From: Excoecaria cochinchinensis
Lineage: Eukaryota > Streptophyta > Magnoliopsida > Malpighiales > Euphorbiaceae
Reading direction: 5' to 3'
NCBI GenBank assembly: GCA_947683425.1
Contig: CANTUQ010000101.1
Location: forward strand, 30,155,001 to 30,219,000
Length of the DNA: 64,000 bases
Below, piece by piece: positions 31,201-43,369 of this stretch; position 1 is the stretch's first letter; every line of letters starts with the position of its first letter. The notes under the pieces are model-generated. The model did not search any database, had not been told where the DNA came from, and saw only the letters and a list, made by a program, of their open reading frames with translations. The position numbers were made by a program, and so were the translations under genes.

Positions 31201-33734
31201 GTCCAGAACTTGTTTGGAGATCGTGTGTTGGCCAGCATTTTGGAGCAGAGAGGATGGTTAGTGTCATTTGTTCATTTGTTATTTGTTTATTTTTCTTCTT
31301 GAAAGAAGTTTTATCAATTTGTATAATTCCGCTTCTCCTTTTACTCATATACTTTTTTCCTATGTGGTTATGTACTCATTTCAGATGGTCTGTTCAGATA
31401 GAACACTGTTTTCCTGTGATAATTTGTGTGGAAACCCTCTGCCTTGTGGCAATCACTATTGTACAAAAACTTGCCATGCTTTGAAGAACCAGTCCACAGA
31501 ATTGTCGGTTAAATACAACACCGAGTCTTGTGAAGAGTGTCATGTTCCCTGTGAAAAGGTGCTAAACCTTATACTATTTTCTTTATTGATTTCTTTGTCC
31601 ATAATTGTTGTTCTTATAATGATTTTAAAACATGCCATAAACAGTTTTTCACGGCAAAAGTTCTTGGTTGAACAATAATAAATCACTTTAGCACAGTTTT
31701 CTGGTTTTGAGATGTGTGAGGTTATATATGCTTTTTGCTACTCATTCAGGAAAGGCAGCCCAGCTGTCCCCATCCTTGCCCTCTTCCATGTCATCCTGGG
31801 GACTGCCCACCTTGCAAGGTACTTGTAAAGCGTGCTTGTCACTGTGGTTCTATGGTCCATGTTTTCGAGTGCATATACTACAACAGCTTGTCAGAAAAGG
31901 AGCAAATGACTGTCCGTTCATGTGGTGGATCTTGTCATAGGTATTATTTAGATTCCTTTAATAACTTGTCAATTCAATGTGCAACCCTTCTCTCTCAGTT
32001 GATCAATTATTTCAATATTTTTCAGCTTAGAGAAAGAGATTGATTTTTAAAAATATAAAGTTTTCTTTTTTTGGCGTCTTCCCCCTATTTCCTCATAGTT
32101 TATCTGGAAAACTGTATAACATGGAAATCACTAGCTCATAGATTTTAGGTGAAAATGATTTTTGAAGGGAGTCGTTTATTGTTAATGCAGGAAGTTGCCT
32201 TATTGTACACATTTATGCTCAGAGATCTGTCATCCTGGTCAATGCCCATCAGCTGACAAGTGCAGCAAAAAGGTAATAATATTAATTAGGTTGTCATAGA
32301 TGATTTATGAAGACTGTTACGTATGTTATCAATTTAGTGTCATCTTTTCTGGCTAATGCGTTAATTTTTTTCCCCCTACAATATTTACTAAGTTCATTTG
32401 ACACATTGATTATTTCTTTTATAAGGTTAACATTCGCTGTCAATGCCAAACCATAAAAAAAGAGTGGCAATGTCATGATGTTCAAGAAGCATACCGCAAA
32501 GCAGGTCGTGAACCCAAAGATGTGCCTAAAAATCAATTTGGAATTGGTATTCTTCCTTGTGATTCCAATTGCAAGAGCAAAGTTCAGGTTGTTGAGCAGG
32601 ATTTGCACCTGCGAAAAGCTAAAGACTTGAAGGTAAGCTTTATTTCAACTATAATTATGCTAGTTGTGTTTTGCAATTCAGTTTGGTATATACAGTACTA
32701 GAAAGTTATGTTGAAATCCTGCATGTACAAGTTTAACTAGTTCTGATTGCCATCACAGCCAAATTGCATGTCTGATAACATCGTTGTTCTATTCTATTGG
32801 CACTAGGAACTGTCGTTTCTTTTTTTTTCACTGCCATGTTTATCCTTGAAATGGATTCAACTACCCTAGCCAGAATATTGAGCTTCCCAATAATTGCTTT
32901 CATGTTTAAAATCATAGAATCAACTTGATCTAAAGCATGACATTAATACAGTGGATATTGGTATAGATGAACTCAATAGTTGATGCATATGCAAAATTCT
33001 GTAACTTTTTGGGCAATGGCATTTTTTATATGGAATCTGACAATATATTGTGGTGTTGTTGAAGGAAAAGGAGCTCAATGCTGAAAAGCATGCACCAAGA
33101 CGCAGAAAACGACGAGATCGAGGGCAAGAGACAAAGCAGATCTCAAAATTTCAGGTATTGTATCATTTTCTGGTGTATGAGCAAGTTTATACAAGTACTC
33201 CATTCGTCTTTCGGCTTTTTGAGTAAGGATTTGAATGTTGAATCCATGAATGAACAAGTAACTCCTTGCAATATTGTAACGCTATAATTTATTTAAGAAT
33301 GCATTCGTTTGGCCTCTGAACTATATGTGTTTTACTTATTAATCCTCTGAATTTTATTGTTCAAATCAAGCCATCCAATTTTATGTCAAAACTGAGGGCT
33401 TAATTTTGAACAGTTAAAAGCTGAAGGTCTCAATAAATACGAATAGTTCAAGGGCTAAAATATGCATTTTTTACTTTGATAATGAGTACATTTTATGGAA
33501 TACACAGAAACTTGCTAACGCGAAGTATGTCGTCTTCCCATTTTGATTAATGTCAACTACCTAATCTTTTGGCAGAAATTACTTGCTACCTTGAAATGGA
33601 TTCTCTTAGCAGTCACCCTTGTTTTAACTTTGATGGCTACAACATATTATGGTTACAAGGGACTCCTATGGCTTTCTGATTGGATGAATGAAGTGGAAGA
33701 TCAAAGGCAAAGGAGAAGATATCCACGGATCTAA
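28235..33734 (+). CDS. NFXL2: NF-X1-type zinc finger protein, NFXL2 orthologue
   Basis: Thirteen exons: 28235-29377, 29648-29761, 29847-29902, 30162-30228, 30500-30592, 30911-30996, 31094-31256, 31385-31558, 31750-31940, 32191-32272, 32426-32632, 33065-33154 and 33576-33734. All junctions are GT-AG with consistent phase, giving about 874 residues. The N-terminus is Ser-rich. A RING-type finger lies near residues 71-146 (CLICLERIKPSDPTWSC to WNCPKCRSEY). Many NF-X1 Cys/His repeats follow (for example CGKHVCERGCHSGNCGQC, CGRHACKRRCCDGDCPPC). A basic region (RRRKRRDRG) precedes a C-terminal hydrophobic helix (WILLAVTLVLTLMATTYYGY), ending RRRYPRI. Length, domain order and the terminal helix fit plant NFXL2, a known regulator of clock, light and stress (ABA) responses. 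NFXL1 is less likely because of the C-terminal helix. No defects seen. Confidence 0.93.
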
Positions 33735-33991
33735 ATTTTAACATTGTCAGCATTTCGTCAGTTCCGTTGGTTCAGTGTGAGAACAGTCATATCTTACGGT
33801 TTTGTGGTCCAGTGTTCTCCTTTTTATTATCATAATTGAGAAGCAATGAAGTGAAATGGCCAATTTTCAATTTAGGCCTGGAAAATTTAAATGCTTGATG
33901 ATTAGGTCATTGTATATACTAATTATGTATGGTGTTGCAGTGCTCTACAGTTGATTGTAATACATCTCATTTTTGTATATATTTCTGCAAA

Positions 33992-34028
<37 letters not shown>

Positions 34029-34441
34029 ATGGGAATTTAGACCTGATCATGGCTGAGGTTCGGTCCAACCTGTTAAATTTGGGTTTGGATGTATATGTTT
34101 CATGCATATGCTCGCCTGCTTGACGTGAACCCATGCCTATTGTCACGAACTAAAAATTCCACATTAGATTGGCAAAGGGAGAGTTTTGGACTTACAGGCG
34201 TGGGCGTTGCACACTTCAAGAATGAGTTTTTTGAGGAGAGAATAATGACTCTATGACAAGTGATATCAGAGTCGATCTGAATTCGAATTTAATGTCCACG
34301 CCAAGTTTCCCGAAGAAATGGGGTGGATAGAGAGGCAAAGGGGGAGCATGGATGTTGCATTCTTCAATAACGTGTGTGTTAACCCGAAATAGGCACGGAA
34401 TAGGCAATTCTGGGCAAGGCTGACTAGCATGCGTTGGGTGA
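33735..34441. other. 3' region of NFXL2 and spacer
   Basis: Presumed NFXL2 3' untranslated region, then an AT microsatellite (about 33992-34024) and unassigned single-copy-looking sequence. No gene seen. Confidence 0.5.
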
Positions 34442-34449
34442 GTGTTGGG

Positions 34450-34878
34450 TAGGGATGATCACGGGGCGGGGCGGGGGCGGGGAGTGGCTCCCCACTCACT
34501 GCCCCGCGTAGGGGCGGGGACGGGGACGGGGATTCCCCGTTAGGGAAGCGGGGAAAAAATGTCCCCCATCCCCGCCCCGCGGGGATCCCCGTCCCCCGCG
34601 GGGATCCCTATTCCCCAATAAAATTACATAATTTTAATGAAATTTTCAATATCGATAGAAATTTTCGACCCGAATAAAAAATATTTTACAGTATTTATCT
34701 TGTAAAATTTAATAATTGATGATTTAAAATTAAAAATATCTCATACAATTTAAATACAAATATTTTTAAATATTTCATATAATTAAAATACAAATATTTT
34801 TAAATATTTCATACAATTCAAATATTAATAATATTACTTGAATAATTTACACACTAATAAATATTAATTTAAAAGAAT

Positions 34879-34914
<36 letters not shown>

Positions 34915-35110
34915 ATAAAATATTTTTTTTTTCGGGGCGGGGATCCCCGCGGGGCGGGGACCCCTTTCCCCGTCCCCGCCCCGAATTCAAGGGCGGGGAT
35001 TTTTTTCTCCCCGCCCCCGCCCCCGCGGGGAAAAAATTCGGGGATTCCCCGCCCCGTTCGGGTCGGGTCCCCGCGGGGAACGGGGAATCCCCGCCCCGTG
35101 ATCATCCCTA
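34450..35110. mobile_element. Non-autonomous hAT element (MITE) with very GC-rich arms
   Basis: 661 bp with inverted ends tagggatgatcacggggc and its complement, flanked by a perfect 8-bp direct repeat gtgttggg (34442-34449 and 35111-35118). Eight-base duplications and a TAGGGATG end define hAT elements of the Ac group. The arms are built from ggggcgggga and cccc units, and the 300-bp core is AT-rich with no coding capacity. It is non-autonomous and needs a transposase from elsewhere. Confidence 0.9.
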
Positions 35111-35113
35111 GTG

Positions 35114-35211
35114 TTGGGGTAAAGTTTGCTAGTGTGTGCAAGATGAGTTTGTGTAAAAGAAATTGGGGCAAAGTTTGCTAGTGCGTGCAAGATGAGTTTG
35201 TGTAAAATAAA
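35114..35211. repeat. 49-bp tandem duplication beside the hAT element
   Basis: Two units starting ttggggtaaagtttgc and ttggggcaaagtttgc (35114-35162, 35163-35211) with two or three differences. The hAT target duplication overlaps the first unit. Confidence 0.85.
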
Positions 35212-35263
35212 AGTTAAAAGTGTGTTTTTGTTTCTATCATTTATTTAAAATAGATAAATTTAT

Positions 35264-35445
35264 CCGCAATGTTTATTTTGTGGCAAATTTGTCCTTAATA
35301 TTTGTAAAATGGAAGATTTTTATCTTCTCCGTCAGCGGTTAACCAACGTATTAACGGCCAAAATTATCGGTAATTAACGGTAGGAGTAAAAATCTTCCAT
35401 TTTACAAATATTATGGATAAATTTGCACGTTTGAGAAAATATAAG
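35264..35445. repeat. Hairpin repeat (MITE-like)
   Basis: Perfect 26-bp inverted arms at 35297-35322 and 35387-35412 (aatatttgtaaaatggaag and complement), with weaker pairing beyond. A third, single-arm copy lies near 35557-35600. No target duplication was established. Confidence 0.6.
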
Positions 35446-35933
35446 GGGAAAAATGCACCTTTGACACCAAAATATTTGATTCACATGTCCAATAGATACA
35501 TAATACGTGTTATTAACTGTCAAAATTAACGGTAATTAATAATTGACAGTAGGGAAAAAAATCTTCAATTTTACAAATATTATGAGCAAATTTATCCCAA
35601 AATAAATATTGAAAATAAATTTACCCATTTTAACAAACGATAGGAGCAAAAATGCATAATTAGTATAAAAAAAATTCCGTAATAATATGTATGTACGTAT
35701 TATTTGAAGTCTAATAAATTTGACTGATTTGATCTCAGAACAAGACATAGCACTTTAAAAGCAATGAATGAACTCTTTTTAAACTGGATTTTAAACAAAA
35801 TTAGATATAAAATCCTTATTGAAACTCTCACCATGCATCTTGGGATTTAGCAAATTAAAAGCAATGAATGAACTCTCAACTTTAAATAGAATTTGAGATT
35901 CGCATCATGCATCTTGAGATATATTCCCTCCGT

Positions 35934-36190
35934 TCCTTAATATCTGCCACTTTTGACAAAAATTCAAATTTCATTTATCTGTCACTTTTAGATTTTCAAT
36001 ACAATTTAATTTTCTCTTTCCAATTTAATTTTTATTTTCAATAAAAATTGACCAATTAGATTCATTTTTTTGCATTGAATTACTCAATTTACGTTGAATC
36101 ATTCAATTTTTTTCTAAATTTAAAATTAATTAATATTTCTTAATTATTGTGAAAATAACAAAAGTGACTAGTATTTAGGAACGGAGGGAG
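35934..36190. mobile_element. Stowaway-like (Tc1/Mariner) MITE
   Basis: 257 bp with inverted ends ttccctccgttcctta and ggaacggagggag, flanked by TA on both sides (35932-35933, 36191-36192). CTCCCTCCGTTCC ends with TA duplication are characteristic of plant Stowaway elements. It has no coding capacity. Confidence 0.85.
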
Positions 36191-36192
36191 TA

Positions 36193-39100
36193 GCAAATTA
36201 AAAGCAATGAATGAATGGTCAGATTCTAAGGATTCTATTACTTGTTGCCTTACTCAAATGATTTATGAGATGGGATTGTTAACCTAAGAAACTATTACTT
36301 ATTGCTGTGCCTGTCTAATATAAATGTTAAGTCCCATGTGGAAGGTAGTAGCCATTTCTATTAAAGGAAAAGCAAGTGAAAATGGAATTCCTTTTTTTAC
36401 CAAAGTTACAGGGATTAATGATTGAAGTATGTATTTGAGATGGGAAACATGAACATGGGATTTAACGACCCATGTTGTCTGTATTTTAATAACTTATATG
36501 CAGAATAATTAAGCTTTATTAAAAGAACCCCAAAAACAGATCGGACCATACTAATTATGTGAAATTGATTTAAATTAATTTTCTAGTTCGTTATGGACAA
36601 TGCTCATCCAACAATGAAACAACAAGGAATTGCAGACAATATTAACAACTTTGCTTTTTGGCTTTTCAATTTTGGAAAATCTTAATTACTATTGTTATTT
36701 GTTATTATTATTAGTCATACTTCAAGCCTATTAATAAAGTAAATATTATTTTTTTTATATACAAAAAGCACACCTAAATAATTGAGAAACTATTCACCTT
36801 TTTTCTGTTCCTTTTCTTTAGTAGTGCCACTTAATCATGATTTGAACAGTAATAACTACTAGCAATTTTGATCACCAAAAAAGAGAGAAATTGAACAGAT
36901 TTTCAGTCGCAAATAGTACAGAGTATAGAATAGCAAAACCTAAGTATCCACCACAGAACCACAAGGACTACTTCTGGTAGAGACTAGGTTTGGTATGCAA
37001 TTATTTACAATCCAGGATCTTTAATCTCATAATTAGTCAATTAGCAATCAAAAGTTTAATTTAATTTTAAACATGCGAGTTGAAATTAATTACTCTCTTA
37101 AATTTGATTCAATTCACATGTTGAATTAATTTTTTAAAAAAAAAATAAATAAATTATTTGAATACGAATTATGGCAATGCAAGAATTAGTTGATCATGTG
37201 AACGTGTGAAAGTCAAAAACCAGTTAAGGTTCTTAAAACTGTATGTTACACCATGTATGCTCTCAGGGTCCCAATCCATACCACCAAAACACGAAATCTA
37301 AAATCATCAAATATTATGGTTTTCAATTAATTAATTTAAACATTGGAATACAGATCCTAAAAATTCGATTGCTTGGTGTTCCGACCAAAACATGTTTTTT
37401 AACATTCTTTTAGAATAAAAAATTAATTAATAAAAATTTAGATAGAACTATGCATGCATGCATGCATATAGCAGTCAAAATAAAACTTGTCTAGAATTTT
37501 TGCAGCCACTTGTAGTGGCTGTTGTTTGACTTGGTCATGTCTCGTATATTTCTACATTTTCCTTTTCTCTTAGTCTATTGAATTTAAGACAAAATGAGAC
37601 TCTGAATCTCAGTCAATGCCGTAGATTCTTGGATTCAATGCCGTAGATTCTTGGATCTTTATTTGTGGTTTTTATCTTATCTTATTAAAACCCTAATTAT
37701 TCTTAAAATTGGATTTTCTACTTTCGACTCCCAAAAAAGAAATTAATGATCATGAGTTTCGAAAATTTAGACTTTTCAAATAATATCCAATTAAAGTTTA
37801 TTAGTAGTGTATTATAAGTATATATATTTTTCATATACAAGATAATAGATATTGTTTCGAAAAATAAAATTCATTATCAGTCAAAAATGGCTTTGACTAA
37901 TCAAATCAATTATTTTCAAGAGAAAAATTTGAATCCTCCTGTGCTAAGACACAATGTGAACTGAAAATTGATGGTCAGGTACAAAAATGTCTTTTCAGTG
38001 GAAAATTTTATTTTTTTTAGTATGGCGTGGATTGCCACGTAGATTATTAAGTGGCATCATAGATTGACCATTTTATTACATGGACCGATACAAGTATTGT
38101 TAATGTGTTATCATGTGTTCATTCTTATATAACATAAACTGACACGTGTCATTTTATAAATACTGAAGTGTGACTTGATAAATTGAAAATTCCATAGAAT
38201 TTGAGTTACAAAAAAAAATTTTTTTATCACTTTTTGGTTGTTATGCCGTACATTTAATGATCATCAGGAAAATTAATTCAATAATTGATTTAACAAAATG
38301 AATATATTATTTCAAAAAAAAAAAAACAAAATGAATATATTATTAAATTCTCCAATGCAAATATGATAAGCACAAGAAAGTACCTTGAATAAAAAAAAAA
38401 AATTAACAAAACTAGAAATTGAAATAACAAGTAGATATTTATGGATAGAAAATGTGAATACATTCCTTTATAGCATAGTCCAAATTAAGCTACCCATAAA
38501 TGTGTACATATATATGTACGACTATATAGTATAAATACATGTGAAAAAAGAGTCCGGTGGTGGTGGGGCTGGAGGTGGTTCACCGGCCACCACCAATGGG
38601 ATCCACAATTTCTTTTTCTCTATTTAATCTCACTAAATGCAAAATTAAATTACTTTGAATTAATTGTGTCTCACACATTAATTGTCACTTGCCATTTTGG
38701 TATTAAAGTTGGAGGCACCGCATGATTTGAATGTCTCTTTTTTTTAACGGAAAGTCCAAAAAACAGAAAAAAAAAAAAATTACTCAATCTTGACCGTACA
38801 CGTGTCAGATAATGTTATCCCCACTAAACCAAACCAAAATATCTTGACCGGTTTTCACATTGAATTTTCAAAGTCAAATTCATACTTCAAAGTTCAAACC
38901 TAACTCTTCCCTAATTAATCAATTATAAGTGTACCATACGTGTGAAATCTAAAGATTGTTTGATATCTATTGTTCTTAAATTTTACCCATTTTTAATAAT
39001 TTCTTAGAAGCTTTTATAAGCATATAATGGTTACGTAGATTTGATTCACTTATCTATTAATTTTTAATTTTAGTCAATGATTTGTTATTATATTAGAAAA

Positions 39101-39941
39101 AAAAAATCACAATCTATTTTATGATTATAAAATAATAACCAATTTTTTATTTACTCAATTTATAAATTAATATATAATATAGATCTTATTTAAGAATGTG
39201 AAATTCGAAATTCAAATCACTTTAAAATAAGTTAAAAAGATTACTATTGTGGTTAAAATCAATTAATATATATATATATAGTAGTTTATAAAAAATAAAT
39301 AAATAAATAAAGTAATGAGTGTGTTTTGGTGAATTAGAAGTCACATGTCACCGGGAAGCTAATGAGTGTCTTTTGGTTCACTTTATGGTCTATGATTAGC
39401 ATCAAATTGCCTAACAATGAGGAGTCTATTTTGTCGAAATTAGATCCAAGTCATCTCTTCTTACCAATTCAATGAAATTAGTCATTTACGTATTAAATCA
39501 TACATACGTATCTATAAATAATTTATCACTAATTAATTGCGCAATAATAATTTTATTAATTAAGTATTAATATAAATAACGATCAAAAATATGCGAATTT
39601 AACAAGCATGGCATTTTCCATTATTTTTCGATAATTCAAAAAAAAAAAAAAAAGTAGTAGCATATTTTAACTATTCTACTTTTGCAAAACTGCAAAAGGT
39701 AAAAGAACATTCTTCATGAGGACAAATCATGTAATCATTCCCAATGCTGTCAGTGCTCATAAAATTCTACACTACAGCTCAATGTTAGATAAAACTACTA
39801 CTAATAATCATCTAAAATCCAAGAAAAATAAATAATTTAAAAGAGAATTCCTATTTCTTTACACCAATCCCAAAAGTATACCAAAGAAATTATCTCAAAA
39901 AAATCATAAAAATTGAATCTTTTTTCTGGGTTGAATTTTTT
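36193..39941. other. Long AT-rich intergenic region
   Basis: No open frame resembles a known protein. It has many poly-A/T runs, a short (TGCA)n run near 37452, the palindrome cagccacttgtagtggctg (37503-37521) and a Gly-codon-like ggtggtgg/ccaccacc inverted repeat near 38550-38605. It presumably contains the 3' flank of the CCR3-type gene at its right end. Confidence 0.5.
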
Positions 39942-42383
39942 TCATTCTGAAACAATTGAGATTGTACCACTAGAGATGCTTCCATGGCTACCATCACATA
40001 GAGACAATGCTCTTTCCAAATTAGCAACAATGTCAGCCATTGTTGGCCTATCTTTCCCTTCCAAATTCACACAATGTAATGCAGTATATGCCACCAGCTC
40101 CACTGCCTCTGCTTCATTTAGCTCCGGCGTACCTACCCGGGGATCCAAAACCTTCACCAATTCACTAGATAAAATCTTAGGCACTGCAAAATCCACTATA
40201 CTTGTTGGTGTGCTTCCATTATCACCGTCCTTGAATATAGCTCTTTTGCCTGTCAAAAGCTCTAGCAATACTACACCAAGACCATACACATCACTCTTTG
40301 CTGTTAGTACATTTAGTCCATAGTACTCTGGATCAATGTAACCAACTGTTCCTGCTGCTTTCATTGGCCTGTAATCTCTTTCAGACTCAGGCCCCATCAA
40401 TGACAATCCAAAATCAGAAACTCTTGCTGTCCAATTCAAGTCCAGCAAGATGTTTGACGACTTGATGTCTCTGTGAATTATCGGTGGGACTGCGTAATTG
40501 TGAAGATATTCAATCCCTCTAGCAGCATCCAATGCAATCTTGATCCTCATTTTCCATGAATTTATCACACTGCTGCTCTTTTCGGTATTGTTCTTGTCAT
40601 GTAAATGGTCATATAGAGCCCCATTCTTCATGTACTCATAGACTAGAAGCCTCTCATCTCCATCTTCACAATACCCAACTAGCCTAACCAAATGCTTATG
40701 GTGAAGCCTTGATAAGAATGCCAATTCAGAATCAAAAGCACTCTCCTTTTCTTGAAATTTTTTCGTCTTTTGCCCTGTTTCGCCTCTCTTGATTGCTACT
40801 TCGCGACCATCCCTCAATTTACCTCTGTAAACAACACCAAAGCTGCCTGCACCAATCTTGTTTTCGAGCGAAAAACCATTGGTTGCTGCAGCAAGCTCAG
40901 CTAGAGTAAATTCTTCAGCTCTATCAGCATGTTTCGATGATGTCCCGCTCCTTTGGCGCCTCATTGCCCTCGAGCTCTGACGCCTAATTGTGGATGATCT
41001 TGACAGAATACCACTCCCATTGTTTGAAGTTGTGGCACCATTAGAACCAGCTCTAGTGATTGTGGGCTGAACTGAATTGTGAACTTTCTTTTTACCAAAA
41101 CAGACTCCAGTCCATAAGCAATAAATAATTGTGCAAATGCCAGCAAAACCTCCTACTGATCCAACTATGCAGAACACCAACAATCCAGTAGTCAATTCCT
41201 TGGATGGAGATGATGAAGAAGGCAATGGGGATGGAGGAATTGGCAATGGGTTTGGTGGTGGTGGTGACAATGGGAAAAGATTAGACAAATTCAAACCAGG
41301 TGGATAACAAATAATGCCTGAACCAAAACACAATCTTTCAGAATCAGGATACATTTTACCTTCACAAGAAGATTGAACACAAGGACCAGGAAGAATTTGA
41401 TCTGAAAAGGGAATAACTTGAACTCCAGAAGCACTCACATTAGGCCAACCCGGTCCCCAACAAAACACATTATAATCTCTTGTACCCAATCCACAAATAA
41501 AATTAGACCCTGAAACAATTGACTCAAAAGAAACCCCTACAGTACCATTAACATTAAACTCTCCTCTTCCTCCCCAACAAACAACTGATCCATTGGTTTT
41601 AATTGCACAACTATGATCATCTCCAAGACTCAACTGATTAGAATACATAAATTCAGAATTCATAGGAATCTCCAACTGACCATAACTATTGTTCCCTTTG
41701 CAGACAAGAAACCCGGTTGAATTCATCCCACAAACATGGGCCCCACCTGCTGCAACACTAACCATTGACATGGTCCCAAATCCAGATTCAATCTCTGAAG
41801 CTACAGGATTGTTACCCCAACATCTAATTCTTCTATTACTCATCAAAATCCCACAAGAAAATCCATACCCAGATGAAATTGACACGAATTGAGTACTACC
41901 CATTGGATTCCTATTACTGATACTGTAATCACCTCTCCAGCATGAGACAGTACCAGTGCCATTAACATTAGCTGTATCGTTCACAATTCCACAAACTTGA
42001 TCCCCACCAACCGCGAGATTCTGTAATAGAACAGTGGGGCTAAAGTAAACTCTTTGTGGGGATACGAGGCTCAAAATAGTACTTGAATTTGATGTATCCC
42101 AGCACAAGAAGGCGTAGCCGCCGGACCGGAGGCCGCAAAAGAAATTATCGCCGCCGGAGATGGAAGAGAAGGAGATATTGGGTTGGACGTTTGTAATCTG
42201 GCCACCTCTATAGCATATAATGCTTTGTGGGGACTTCCCCGCCACGACGCCGCACACGGTGGCGGAGGCCGAGGTGACGGCGATTGTTGAACCGGAGCCC
42301 AAAGCATGAAGCTTTAATGGGAGGGTGAGAAGAAAAGCTAGAAATGCAAGAGTAATGGTAGGAGAACAGGGTAGTTTCGTCAT
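39942..42383 (-). CDS. CCR3: CRINKLY4-related receptor-like kinase, CCR3-type
   Basis: Single-exon gene of 813 residues, close to the known length of Arabidopsis CCR3 as I recall it. A signal peptide lies near residues 1-27. The ectodomain of crinkly (RCC1-like) repeats with CWG motifs (RCWGNNP, VCWGGRG, VFCWGPGWP) extends to about residue 330, followed by a short Cys-rich segment (PGPCVQSSCEGKMYPDSERL). A Pro/Ser-rich stalk and a transmembrane helix (about 398-428) precede a kinase domain with every key residue: GAGSFGVVYRG, VAIK, ESAFDSELAF, HRDIKSSN, DFGLSL and GYIDPEYYGL. It should be an active plasma-membrane Ser/Thr kinase. It neighbours a HAD phosphatase as in Arabidopsis, which supports CCR3 over CCR4. 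Its kinase domain is the closest intact relative of the array copies at 1-24 kb. Confidence 0.9.
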   Translation of the reverse strand: MTKLPCSPTITLAFLAFLLTLPLKLHALGSGSTIAVTSASATVCGVVAGKSPQSIICYRGGQITNVQPNISFSSISGGDNFFCGLRSGGYAFLCWDTSNSSTILSLVSPQRVYFSPTVLLQNLAVGGDQVCGIVNDTANVNGTGTVSCWRGDYSISNRNPMGSTQFVSISSGYGFSCGILMSNRRIRCWGNNPVASEIESGFGTMSMVSVAAGGAHVCGMNSTGFLVCKGNNSYGQLEIPMNSEFMYSNQLSLGDDHSCAIKTNGSVVCWGGRGEFNVNGTVGVSFESIVSGSNFICGLGTRDYNVFCWGPGWPNVSASGVQVIPFSDQILPGPCVQSSCEGKMYPDSERLCFGSGIICYPPGLNLSNLFPLSPPPPNPLPIPPSPLPSSSSPSKELTTGLLVFCIVGSVGGFAGICTIIYCLWTGVCFGKKKVHNSVQPTITRAGSNGATTSNNGSGILSRSSTIRRQSSRAMRRQRSGTSSKHADRAEEFTLAELAAATNGFSLENKIGAGSFGVVYRGKLRDGREVAIKRGETGQKTKKFQEKESAFDSELAFLSRLHHKHLVRLVGYCEDGDERLLVYEYMKNGALYDHLHDKNNTEKSSSVINSWKMRIKIALDAARGIEYLHNYAVPPIIHRDIKSSNILLDLNWTARVSDFGLSLMGPESERDYRPMKAAGTVGYIDPEYYGLNVLTAKSDVYGLGVVLLELLTGKRAIFKDGDNGSTPTSIVDFAVPKILSSELVKVLDPRVGTPELNEAEAVELVAYTALHCVNLEGKDRPTMADIVANLERALSLCDGSHGSISSGTISIVSE

Positions 42384-42555
42384 CTAAGAAAGTGTGAGTG
42401 GACGGCGGTGGGAGTGATGGTGGCGGGTTCCGGCCGGCTGCTTCATTGGTGTCGAGAGAGAGATGAAAATTCAGACTTGTAATTTGTAAAGTTTGGCCTT
42501 TTAGAGAGAGAGAGGGAGTTAAGACTCGAGAGTTATAAAAAAGTATGAGAGAGAG
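42384..42555 (-). promoter_or_regulatory. Leader and proximal promoter of the CCR3-type gene
   Basis: On the gene's strand this region is rich in CT runs (complement of gagagagagaggg at 42505-42522), typical of plant pyrimidine-rich leaders. No clear TATA box could be assigned. Confidence 0.35.
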
Positions 42556-43272
42556 AAAAGGAGCTGTGGATTCGATTCGTAGGTTTCAGGTTTGAGTTTT
42601 GGCTCTGTTAAAAATTGTTTTCGATTTCTTGTTGTTTTATTTTATTCTTGAAATACTTTTTTATAAAAACCAATTAAACTTTAATTTTAATTTTAGAGGA
42701 AATTATTAACTACATAAATAATTCGATGGATTGGTTGATAATTCACTTTTTTTTTTTTTAAGGACTTCATTCTTATTTAAAGAATTCATTCTTAATTAAA
42801 AGAATGAACAAAAATATTTATTTTTTTAATCTATGAGTCCGACTTTTTTAACTTTACAGGATTAATTAATTTTAAATCGAATACTGTTGAATTTATAATT
42901 AAAAGCGGTCTTTTCAATAGTATACATTTCATGGGCAATGCAAGGATTGAATATGAGACCTCACTTAAAAAAAATTCGAATTTCTTATCCCTTAAACTAA
43001 CAAGCATTGGTTTGAAATTCTTATTTAATCAATTCCTTAATGTTTTAAATTTGAATATAATGAATTGTGAGTCTTGATGGGGTAATTGAAATGATAAGAA
43101 ATTTTAAAACTTGTACTACTCAAAGAAAGAATTAATTCTACTCTTTTATCATTTAATTATTCTTTTCAGTATACAATATGTATTTGTATGTGAAATTTTT
43201 TTGACTATTTTCTTAAATGAAATTAATGTGAATTATTTGTAAAATTCATATTTTCAATAACTGGTTTTAGAA

Positions 43273-43369
<97 letters not shown>

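Noticed and set aside
31044..31484. Long plus-strand frame spanning NFXL2 exons 7 and 8
   Set aside because: It reads through the intron between the two exons. The intron has clear GT-AG borders, and the protein matches NFXL2 only after its removal.
34878..35190. Minus-strand open frames rich in Gly, Pro and Arg over the GC-rich region
   Set aside because: They are by-products of the gggg/cccc repeats in the hAT element arms and do not resemble a protein.
37503..37521. Palindrome cagccacttgtagtggctg as a possible microRNA or regulatory hairpin
   Set aside because: The stem is too short for a microRNA precursor and no extended pairing is visible around it.
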